Assembly (NCBI GenBank): GCA_947179155.2
Contig: OX359264.1
Location: 59,283,202 to 59,347,201, forward strand
Length of the DNA stretch: 64,000 bases
Direction: 5' to 3'
DNA from: Hedera helix
Taxonomy: Eukaryota > Streptophyta > Magnoliopsida > Apiales > Araliaceae
Shown in pieces: positions 47,335-58,525 of the stretch (positions are counted from its first letter, which is position 1; the number at the start of each line of letters is the position of its first letter). A program made the position numbers and the translations under genes. The notes below the pieces were generated by a model that made no database searches, was not told the DNA's origin, and worked only from the letters and a program-made list of their open reading frames with translations.

Positions 47335-47580
47335 TCATGCAGATCAACAGTTCATATTTGCACTACGGGCCAAAGACATTTAATATAACACCAACGGTCA
47401 TGATTATACCAGATTCAGCCTTTGGTAATAATCATACCAATCAACAGTTCATCTTTGCACTACGGGCCAAAGATATTCAATAAAGCACCAACGGTCATGA
47501 TTATACCAGATTCAGCATTTGGTCATAATCATACCAACCAACAGTTCATCTTTGCACTACGGGCCAAAGAGAACATTCAC
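47335..47580 (-). repeat. Tandem repeat of about 95 bp in the nested unit
   Basis: Three copies contain CAACAGTTCATMTTTGCACT, then GGGCCAAAGA and CAACGGTCATGATTATACCA. The outer unit has fewer copies at about 50540-50660. Confidence 0.7.
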
Positions 47581-48224
47581 CACGTGCCATAAAAGACACC
47601 GAACAGATGTATCGCCTTTAACCTAGTATATCGCCTTTAACCTATCATCTGTTCAACAATTATATCACATCTGTGCCCCCGGCCACAGATATTCACAACA
47701 GCTTGATTCTTGATGATTAATACAAATAACAGTGATACAAATGATGAACAGAAGAACAGGATAAACAATAAGTATCAGAAGTTTACTTTGTGCAGATTCA
47801 AATAATGTCCAAATTGCCAACATGATGTGGAGTGAAATTTAAAAATGATATTCAAGATCCACAGTTCAGAATAACGGTTACAGTTCAATAGAAAGGTTCA
47901 CGTAAATAGGAAGGTTCAGTTGAAATAATGAAGTTCAACTATTATGGAACATATAATATTTTCAGGAATTATAGAAGCAATAGTTCCATAATAAGTTTCG
48001 ATTTAGGAGTATGAAAGAAAATAATATCCCTTACCGTAGCAGGTTTGATTAACAAACGGTGAAGGAAATTAATATCCCTTACCATAGTAAGTTTGAATAA
48101 TAGAAGATGAAAAAGATGGTATCCCTTGTGAGTATAAAGGAAAATGATATCACTTACGAATATGGAATAAAAGTGTCATGTGATAATTCGTGTAGACAAA
48201 TTATTTCCACACGAGACAAATAAA

Positions 48225-48475
48225 AAGGGTTATTCACCAACAGGCGATAATCCGCACCGTAAGGTTATTCCCATCAATTTGAATACGAATAGTTATTCAC
48301 CAAACAGGCGATAATCCGCGCCGTAAGGTTATTCCCATCAATTTGAATACGAAGAGTTATTCACCAAACAGGCGATAATCCGCACCGTAAGGTTATTCTC
48401 AAAGATTAATAAGGAATGAATACAAAAGGTTATTCACCAACAGGCGGTAAACCGCGCCGTAAGGTTATTCCCACA
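48225..48475 (-). repeat. Tandem repeat of about 62 bp in the nested unit
   Basis: Four copies contain TTATTCACCAA, CAGGCGATAATCCGC and CGTAAGGTTATTC. Three matching copies lie in the outer unit at about 49845-50030 in opposite orientation. Confidence 0.75.
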
Positions 48476-51400
48476 ATTTAATACATGGAAGTAAATGGCA
48501 CAAGAAAGAAACGATATTATTTTCGAGAATCAAAGAATGATAATCCCTTCAAGTAAGAAAGAAAATAATATCCATTTATGATGATGAAAAGAATGATACC
48601 CCTTACCTTAACACGTGACTGAATATTGATTTAAATGAGGTTGATCAACTTGAAAAATTCCTGCACTCCTTTTGGCTTTCAAACTCTCAAAATAACCTTA
48701 CTATTCTCAGAGAAAACTCATAAAATTCTTATAGAAAAATTTTATGTTTTAGGTGTGATTTTTCTATTTAGCTGAACAAGCTATTTATAGGAGAAAATAA
48801 GGCACTATGCGTGGTAGGTGAACAGAAAAAAAATTCAGCAGAGGCTGCTGCGCAGCCTCCACCAACCCATTCCCAGCAAACACATTTCTCACATTTCGTG
48901 TGGGCCCCACAGTGGGTCCCACATGTTTCTTACTATTCACTTACTATTCACGTTACTATTCACGTCACTATTCACGTTACTATTTCAAATAGTAAAATTA
49001 ATTATTTTATTTATTTATTTATTTATTTATTCTTCCTGTGAGTCCAACATATAAAATAATGTTACCATAATAATGTAAGAAACACGTTACATATTTTTAT
49101 TAATTTAATAATATAAATTACAGTATATTTGCTACTGTGACAATTATTAGATTCAATAATTTTAAACTACAGTGCACCAACAATTATTGACTCGATGATA
49201 TGAAATACAGTGTAATGACAATTATTGAATCAATAATGCAAAATACTGTGTAGCAACAATAATTGAATTGATAATATAAAATATTATGCAGTGACAATTA
49301 TTGATGAAATGATGCGTAACAGTTACGGTGTCAATAATATGAGACACTGTGCAATACCGTGTGCTACTGTAGAATACCGTGTGCCACAATAAAATACCAT
49401 AAATTACCGTATGCTACTATTCTTTTATCACCGGTATTTTAACAGTTAACACCGTTGACTATTTTTATTTAAAAAGGTTACTTCTGTCGTTTTCTATATC
49501 CGACAATTATTCCGTTGTGGGCTCCACCAATAATTAGTTATTTCGGCGCCGTCGTACGGCCCGAATATTCCCCGACAAAACGAATATTCCCCGACAAAAA
49601 GAATATTGTCCGACAAAATAAAATTTACACATAACATCCTTAACTTTCAATTTTGTCAATTTAACCATTTACTGTTTTAGGAAAAATATATATGAAGAAA
49701 AATTAAATTTTGTATTTCATAAATTCGGGGTCTTACACGTACTATGGTAAGGGATTATCATTATTTGATTATCGATAATAATATTGTTTCTTCCTTACTC
49801 ATAAGACGTGCCTTTTATTTCCATGTATTAAATTGTGGGAATAACCTTACGGAGCGGATTGCCGCCTGTTGGTGAATAACCTTTCGTATTCATTCATTAT
49901 TAATCTCTGAGAATAACCTTACGGAGCGGATTGCCGCCTGTTTGGTGAATAACTCTTTATACTCAAATTCTATTAAATTGTGGGAATAACCTTACGGAGC
50001 GGATTGCCGCCTGTTGGTGAATAACCCTTTGTATTAATTTCCTTCACCTTTTGTTAATCAAACCTGCTACGGTAAGGGATATTATTTTCTTTCATACTCC
50101 TAAATCGAAATTTATTATGGAACTATTGCTTCTATAATTCCTGAAAATATTATATGTTCCATAATAGTTGAACTTCATTATTTCAACTGAACCTTCCTAT
50201 TTACGTGAACCTTTCTATTGAATTGTAACCGTTATTCTGAACTGTGGATCTTGAATATCATTTTTAAATTTCACTCCACATCATGTTGACAATTTGGACA
50301 TTATTTGAATCTGTACAAAGTAAACTTCCGATACTTATTGTTATCCTATTTCTTCTGTTCATCATTTATATCATTCTAATCATCCAAAAATCAAGCTGTT
50401 GTGAATATCTGTGGCCGGGGGCACAGATGTGATATATTTGTTGAACAGATGATAGGTTAAAGGCGATATAATAGGTTAAAGGCGATACATCTGTTCGGTG
50501 TCTTTTATGGCACGTGGTGAATGTTCTCTTTGGCCTGTAGTGCAAAGATGAACTGTTGATTGGTATGATTATGACCAAAGGCTGAATCTGGTATAATCAT
50601 GACCGTTGGTACTATATTGAATATCTTTGGCCCGTAGTGCAAAGATGAACTGTTGATGTGCATGATTATGATCAGGAACTGTGAATTTATATTATCATGA
50701 CTAATGGTATTTCAGATGATAAAAGTTGATGATATTTTTACGAAAAAGAGAAGCGAGTGGACATTATAGTCTGCATTATTCTTCTAATAGATTGCTCATT
50801 CCGCTGCTATTATTGATCTGAACATTGTTTAAGAATTTAACTGCAGTTTTTGATATAAACCTTGTATTCTATTGTATTCTATCAAGAACTCAACTGTTGA
50901 AGGCTAATGATAATTTATTCGTCATTATCTTAGTCATGATATTTCTTACTGGGCTATTTGAGCTCACCCTTTCTTTTGTTCCATTGTTTTTCAACAGGAG
51001 ATGAAAACATAACAGGGTCTAGCCGGGGAATGGAGTGAGGGTTCGAGGAATAGTTATCATAGTCTTCACGTTTTGTAAAATAGTGTGGCAATAATAGTGA
51101 AGACTTAGTTGTGTATTATTATACACTGTATTGTAGTACGTTGTGCTTTGTTGTAATAATTTTGTTGTAGTCTTTTGACGACTCAAGTTTGGGCTGTGTG
51201 GGCCCAAATTTGGGGGCGTCACACAAATGACCAATGTCGTTGTTGTATGATGAGTTCAACGGATTAAATTGTTTAAACTAAAACTTAAAGGACTATATTG
51301 TTTGAGTTCAAACTTAAAGGATTAATTTGCCTTATGTTAAAAACAAGTATATTTGGAAAAGTGTGTATATTTTGGTAAATAACTGGTTGATATTCTATTT

Positions 51401-52587
51401 GTTCTAAATTATATGATTAATATTGATTTTTTAAAAGTTAATTTGAAATATTTTTAAATTTATAATTGACAGGATTCATTTAAGTTTTAAAAAAAATAAA
51501 CCTTATAACTAGGAATACTTTTTAAGCAGTTTATAATATTTATAATTGTATTGACATAAATTATATTAATTCATGTCAATTTTGAGTTTTGAAAGTATTT
51601 GAAATTGAGGTTTAAAAAGTTAATATTGATTTTATAATTTGAAATAAAAAAAACATTTTACGACAAAAAGGGAGATGAAAGATACCTCGTGTTATTGTAA
51701 AAAAAACAACGACGTTTTGTATAATTGAGTATACTTTATCTTATGTCGTGTACAAAATGATATTTTATAAAAAAAAATTCAAAATAATATTATTGTAAAG
51801 AATAACTCATGCAAAAAGGACTTGGATCCCTTCTGTTACATATTTTCTCCAATTTCATCAAATACATCATATATTTATAGTTGTGGACACAATATAATTG
51901 AAATTAAAATCGGTTAACTAATTTATGATAGTGAATAACATAAGTGTTCCAAAAAGAAAAGTAATCCGATTCTTTCACCATTTGATAACATGTGAATTTT
52001 TTTATCAAATTTTTAATGGTTGAAAATTCTTTTAAACTTTTAACGGTGAATTTTTTTTTACGATTTTAATTTTTTGTGGGATTGATCGTTTTTATTATTA
52101 ATTATTTATTATTTTTAATCCTTACTAGCAAAATTATTAAGATTAAATAATTGATGCATCGGATGAAATTGGAGGGAAGGCATAATGGATGGGAGCCAAA
52201 TCCATGCAAGAAAGAGAGGTATCCTTCACCTCCGGTGTTCTCGTGTTTTCTTATTGAGAGTAAATTATTCACGAATAGCTTGTAAAACTAGAGTTTTACA
52301 TTCTTTAATAATAACATGAAATGTAAAAAATTTAAGAAAAAATTAAATAATTTGAATTGTATCGACTCATTGGATATCTATTATTTACCATGATAGAATT
52401 GTTTAACTAACTATATTAAATTCTGAATTCTTTGATTTTTTTTCAAAATTTCTTACATGACATGTTATTTTTTAAGAGCGTAAAATTTATTGTATAGGTC
52501 ATTCATAAATAATTTATTCCCTTTATTATTATTTTGTTGTTCATTCACTAAAAGTACTAAACCTAAACATGCAGTTCCATAAATTTT

Positions 52588-52741
52588 CAATGGGTGAAGG
52601 TTAAAGGAACTTTTTTCTCTGATAAACCAAATTCACTATGACATAAAATAAGAGGGGGTTAAAGTATTGATTATTAAACTTCATCTTTAAATATGTATTG
52701 ATAATTAATTGTTACGCAGATAAAGATATGAAACTAAACTA
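52588..52741. repeat. Dispersed repeat, reverse copy of the one at 40190-40377
   Basis: GGTTAAAGGAACTTTTTTCT and AAAGTATTGATTATTAAACTT are the reverse complements, with few changes, of blocks in the NDT1 intron. Confidence 0.55.
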
Positions 52742-52971
52742 AAAAAAATGTATATATATATAAATATAAGCTTTTATTATTTTTTTAATTTCACATTTTA
52801 AAAATCAGCCCAAAAAAATTATTTGCTAAATTACTTTTGTTTGGAAAAAGTGGAATCGAAACGTACTTTCACATCAAAAGGGTGAAAACACAAACACATT
52901 TCCATCCGCCAACTTTAGACACTATCATTAAATAATCCAATTTTATAGAAAATATATAATATAAAAGATGT

Positions 52972-52975
<4 letters not shown>

Positions 52976-53018
<43 letters not shown>
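52976..53018. repeat. (TA)n microsatellite
   Basis: About 20 uninterrupted TA units. Confidence 0.9.
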
Positions 53019-53023
<5 letters not shown>

Positions 53024-53245
53024 AGAATTTGTACAGAACTTACATAAGAGTTTTAGTTTAACACGTGAAAAACTTTTCATAATTGTTTTAAACTAACATA
53101 GTTTGACATACTTTTATTTACGAATATTTGAGTATTCATTATATAATTTAAGTATATATTAAGAATTCACTACCCATACAATTGTGTTGTCAATTATTTA
53201 ATAAAATTTGCGATCCTTTTAAGAACGAGTATAAACTTTATTATA

Positions 53246-53504
53246 CTTTGTCCGTTTCGAAATATAAGATTATTGTTAACTTTTTAAAGTCAATTTAAGA
53301 TATTTTCAAACTCAAAATTGACATAAATTTATTTAATTTTAGTCAGTAAAACAAGAAATATTATAAATTATCTATAAATATTACTCTTGTAAGATTTTTT
53401 ATTTATTTATATTTTTTAATAAGTTATCTCAATTTTGAATTTAAAAATATCTCAAATTAATTTTTAAAAGTTAATAATAATCTTATAATTTGGAACGAAG
53501 ATAG
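53246..53504. mobile_element. Stowaway-like MITE
   Basis: Inverted ends CTTTGTCCGTTTCGAAATATA and, on the reverse strand, CTATCTTCGTTCCAAATTATA start long imperfect arms containing AAGATTATTRTTAACTTTT. Both ends are bordered by TA (53244-53245, 53505-53506). These are typical Stowaway features. Confidence 0.75.
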
Positions 53505-54430
53505 TATATAAATAGTTATATGTATATTTATTTCAACATCAATAATATAAAAGAATTCCTACGTTACTAATTACGAAATACAAAAACATATTAGTTATAA
53601 CACTTTCACAAATTTATACTCAAAAATATTAAGTAGTAACCATCTTAATATCTAATTAATTATAGGAGGAAGGGTTGTCTATAGTTTGATTGGCACTATC
53701 ATATTCTTAGTATCTGGTTTGGGTAATTTTACTAAGAAATCAATTCACGTTCACATAATAATATTTCATTCGGAGATGCTATTTATGCTCCATTGTAGTT
53801 AAAAGAAAATTATTACTTCTTTTGTTTTAGGATAATTTTTTTTATAATTATTTTAAGTAGTTTCAAGTTAAATATCTAATTATCTTAAATAATTAATTTT
53901 TTATAATAATTTGCCTATAATATCTTTAGTATTAATTATTATATTTTTATTCTCTATGCATATATATGAAATATCGCTAATCATATATAAAAAATTATTT
54001 AATTAAGCGAGAATTTATAATTTTATAATTTTATTCTTTTTTTTAACATACATAAAAAATCAATTAAGACTTTTATTATAGTTAAAAGAAAGTCACTTAC
54101 TTAAGAGTGAAGTCAGTATTCTCACTTAAGTGAAGTCACTTATTATATATATATATATATATATATTTTATAAGATATGAAAAGTTTATATATTATATTA
54201 AAAAATATATTTTTTAAAAATAATTAACTTAATATTAAATTATAATTAATTAAAATAATTCGATAAAATTATTATAATAAAATTTATTAATGTCTAGTTA
54301 TATATGGCAATTAATTTGGCCACGTGTGAGCTTGAAGCGGTAACATTCTACAAATTCAAAAGAAAATAAAAATAGTTAAAGGGCACATGCGTCAATTCGA
54401 GAACCGAGGGGTAATCTTTCTTTCTCTTGC

Positions 54431-54670
54431 TTCTCTGTCAGTCGTGACTATTTATTTGTAGTTATTTTTTTTTCGCCATGACCCTTTCTCATTTTCACCT
54501 GTAATAGAACTTCACAAAACCTCCAAAACCCCAATTACTTGAATACTCTGAAACTCAATTTCGATCTTCGGGCATTTCGATTCTTACCCAGTTCTTTTGA
54601 TTGATTGAGGTCTCCCTATCTCTAATTTGCCAACTTTTTTTAACAAGTTTATTTGTAATAATTCAGAGTA
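54431..54670 (+). promoter_or_regulatory. DUF789 gene promoter-proximal region and 5' UTR
   Basis: Pyrimidine-rich sequence immediately precedes the ATG and is probably the leader. The preceding region is AT-rich. I cannot assign a transcription start or TATA box with confidence. Confidence 0.4.
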
Positions 54671-57600
54671 ATGGCTGGAACTGGAGGCTTCGCCGTTTCG
54701 CGGAGCCACGAAGGAGACCGATTCTATAACCCGCCGGCGATGCGGAGGCACCAGCAATTGTTGTTACAGCAACAACAACAACAGTTGCAGAGACAGCATC
54801 ATCTAGAGCTTCAGCGGCCGGCAAAGAATTTGGCGGCGGCGGCTACTGCTGTCGTTGAGGCCGAGAATCGGACTGAATCTGAAGATTCGGCGACTACATT
54901 GCCGAAACCGCCCTCCGTTTGTTCTTCGTCTCCTCTGAAGCCGCCGACCAGCGCGACTAACTTGGATCATCTACTGGAATCCGTCACTCCTTTGGTTCCC
55001 GCCCAGTACTGTCCTGAGGTATAAAAAATTAGGTCTTTTGTTTTTAAAAACCCTAAACTTATGCTGTTTAGTCAATAAGAAAGCGTGGGAAAGAAAATAA
55101 TCTGTTTTTTCCTGGCCACTTACTGTATCATTACTTTGTCAATAGAACATCATTCTTTGTCAATTTCACTATAATCAGTTATTTTAGCTAACTTGGTGCA
55201 TAAAATATACTTAATATTTTTTGTTTTCTTTTTACTTGCATTTCACGCTGAGTAGTTGTTAATTGATGCCTTTTTGGGGTTACAGGTGAATGGGAGGGGA
55301 TGGAGAAGTCGGGAAGCTGGGCTTCGACCATTTTATTGCCTTGGGGATTTATGGGAATCCTTAAAAGAATGGAGTGCTTACGGTGCAGGAGTACCGCTGT
55401 TGTTAAATGGAACGGATTCAATAATGCAGTATTATGTTCCATACCTGTCTGGTATACAATTATACATCGACCCACAGAAGCCCCCATCGAAGATTAGGTG
55501 AGTCTATTTTGTGCTCTTTGGTCCGGTTAACTAGGTTTTGTCCAATTTTTCCTTTTTGCATTGTCATTTCTTAATTTTCAATAGTTTGTGATAATTACTT
55601 TTATTGACTTCTACAGCACTTTAAATTCAGTTGTAGTGTAGTTAACTTATGAAAATAGTTTAACACTGATCAACATATTTGAATCTTGCCTTCTCTATAC
55701 ACTTTAGCTTTATATCATTTAATATTCACAACTTAACTAACTTGACAATATAAGCTTCTAACTATGCGATAGTAACATGAGTAATTCATCTTTGATGCTT
55801 CCTGGTGGTTGTGACGAGAAAAGGATATTGGGAGTGAAATATGAGCTTGCGGATATTATATTAAAGGAGTTCTTCTAACCATGTAGTGTGGTTAGAATTA
55901 TCTATTAGGTTATTGGGGACTTCAATGCAAAAATATAAGGAAATTAATTGTTTTAACCTTTCCCCTTGCTCTCTGCTGCAACAGTTTCGCTGGCAAATCA
56001 ATTAACTAAACCTTTTACACTTAGATTTTCAGTTGTTAGGGACTTCAAGGAGCCATGCAAGGAAAATAATGATGTTAAAGACTTGGTTGCTCTTTGCCAT
56101 TTGAGTTCTTCTGGGGCATTAATTTTTGTAACCCAAGGCACTAACATTCTGTGTGTCTGCTGTTACCTTACCACCAACTTCACATTGCCTGTTGCCACGT
56201 GCCCTTTAAATAATTGTTGAGAGTCGGTGCCAACCTTTTTGATGTTTTTTTTGAATGTGATAGGTAAAAGTCAAGTTCTTACTAATAAACCCCCAAAAGG
56301 GGCTGCAACACGATAGTTAGTGCAACCACATGTTATTATTACCATTCTATTGAGCCTTTCTCTTATAGGCTAAGAAGCATGAACACTTCTTGTTGGGTTA
56401 CTTCTCGAATCCTATTAAAAAAAGAATTGCTATTATGGAAAGGAAGAATTCTATTTTTAATAGGAGTAATATTTTGGAAAGCAATCTATTTGTAGTAGGA
56501 ATTTTTATTTTTGGTAGTGTCTTATTTTAAATAGGAAGAGGAGATTTGTGGGTACTCTATAAATAGATTCTTACGTTTAGGTTTTGAAGTATAACACTAC
56601 TAGAAGTCATGTAGCATCTTAAGAGTTGAGAGATGATGTGGGTTAATTTTGTGTTTGGATGAGGGAGAGAGTTTTTGCTGTTTTTATATTCCGTACAAAA
56701 AAATTGTATTGTGAAGGGAGGATTTTGCAACTTTTATTCTGTGCAAAAGTTGTGCCGTGGAGATCATCAATTTGTGTACCCTAAAGTTTTAGGGCATAAA
56801 ACTTGGGAGGATTATTGTAAGCTCGTTATTTTGATATAGTGGAGATTCGGAGTTTGGCTTGTGGTTTTTCCTTTAAGGGTTTTCCGTGTTAAATATTGTG
56901 TTGTTTTAACTCTCTTTGTTTTATTGTTTGGTTTGCGTCAACAAAATTCCCAACACCTCTAAGTAGGTCTTACAGTTGTGGTGTCAGACATGTGGGACGG
57001 CTAGGAACACTTCATACATACCCAACCATGTCTGAATCTCAACCATCATGTCCACAATACAAAAAATAAAGTATATCAGAATCAGAGACGCTGCTGACTT
57101 ATGATTGCTACAAAATTGTCTGCTTAGGCATGGGTTGATTTAGCATGCAACTAATAGTTATAGACTAACTTCATAACATTTCAATAATGTGTAACCTCAC
57201 ATGACCTTGTGACCAAGTTGAGATGTATCAAAGATTTTCCTTTGAGTATGAGCTTTCTTACACGAGATGATGCATTGTGTAAACATCACTTGTGCAAGTT
57301 AGGGTATTGTTGACTTTATTATACTCATGTTATATTATCTATAAATTATGTTTATGCTATTCACTTATTTGGAACCACTTAGGTTTGACCAGGCTTGCGT
57401 TTCTCCCTGTTAGTATTTATATTATGTGTTATGAGTGTATGAAACTTAACATAGTAGTCCGTATATTAGCGGTTATTTTCAGCACATCATCGCCGTTTCT
57501 GTTTGGCTTAAGCAATCTATTTCAGTGCATGTTTTTTGTTCTTTATGAAGCAAAAATACTTTTATATCAGTGTATATTTTTTGTTGTCCTCCATGTAAGA

Positions 57601-58483
57601 TGCTTGTAGTTTACATCTATTTTCACAACTTAACAATCTGGTATTACTTTTGTTTGTGATGAATACAAATTGTCGACCTATTATGACTTATACAAAGCAT
57701 CTGCGAGTGAGTATTTAATGTGGCTCACTGCTCACACATGAACGTTATGTGACGCACTGTTTCCTAAACCAGAATCCTACACACTTCCTAGGTTCAATAG
57801 AAAGTGCGCTATTTCTTTTGGCTTACTCTACTTGATTGGTAGTTTTGGGTAAGTTGGTCTACTTCTCCCAAAAAAAAAAAGAGTTTTATTGCTTTCTGCT
57901 TTCAAACTCTAATCTAATTGTTGGATTTGAACATAGTTAAGCCAATATAATATTTTAACTATTATCTTATTTTACATTTATCTATTATATGTATTGGTAG
58001 TCTCAGCTCAACAATGCATTTTATCTCAGACTAGTTAGGGTGGGTCGATAGTTTTTTATTCTCCGTCTTATAAAAAATAGTAACTCCCACAAGTTGGCCA
58101 TTTTGAACTAAGAACTATGTGGTAATGCGTGAGCATCATCCTCTTGTTTTCTTAAATAGAACTAGTAAGAAATGTCATCATATGAAATCTTATAACTGGA
58201 TCCACTGAGATAGGCAGACTTCTTGGAACTTGCTTCGTCTGTGCTATGACCTTGGTGGTTTGATGTTGATGTATATTTGTTTCATTAAGACTAAAAAAAT
58301 TGAAGCCTTAGTCAGTTCCCAAGCTCCAAATAACCCTGTAAGTATATATAAAACTTTGACTTATTTGTGCACTCCGGTCTCGTGGATCCAATTACTGATG
58401 TATATGCTCGGTTTTGACATACCTAACATTAAACGCGCAGATGATACTTCAATAATCCTATATCAGAAGTGAGTTATGCCCTA

Positions 58484-58525
<42 letters not shown>

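Larger units (their letters stand above)
46777..49737 (-). mobile_element. Nested LTR-like unit (3.0 kb) in reverse orientation
   Basis: Read on the minus strand it starts TGTAAGACCCCG and ends GGGGGCGTCACA, the same termini as the host unit. The 5-bp duplication CGTAC flanks it exactly (46772-46776, 49738-49742), showing insertion into the older unit. It has its own TATA motif (TATAAATAG at 48781-48789 on the minus strand) and no coding capacity. Its first 650 bp and last 1.8 kb resemble the outer unit, but the middle differs. Confidence 0.82.
44889..51223 (+). mobile_element. LTR-like unit (3.4 kb) split by an inverted related unit
   Basis: The unit starts TGTAAGACCCCG at 44889 and ends GGGGGCGTCACA at 51223, with exact flanking duplications CAAAT (44884-44888, 51224-51228). 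It is interrupted at 46776 by the reverse-oriented unit at 46777-49737. Left part 44889-46776 holds tandem repeats, a TATA motif (TATAAATA, 46125-46132) and a splice-donor-like GGTAAGG; the right part 49743-51223 holds 60-bp-type repeats and the end. No coding sequence, primer site or purine tract was found, so it is most simply a solo LTR of a gypsy-type element with very long LTRs. Confidence 0.8.
51229..54430. other. Intergenic DNA with MITE remnants and AT repeats
   Basis: AT-rich DNA between the LTR complex and the DUF789 gene. It contains a degenerate Stowaway-like palindrome (about 51395-51650), the reverse copy of the dispersed repeat (52588-52741), a (TA)n tract (about 52978-53018), a clearer Stowaway-like element (53246-53504) and another (TA)n tract (about 54143-54167). 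No gene was recognised. Confidence 0.5.

Noticed and set aside
44889..51223. The complex as one large terminal-inverted-repeat DNA transposon
   Set aside because: Ends are TG...CA, each unit has its own 5-bp duplication (CAAAT, CGTAC), and the arms pair in a non-nested order; two LTR-type insertions explain this better.
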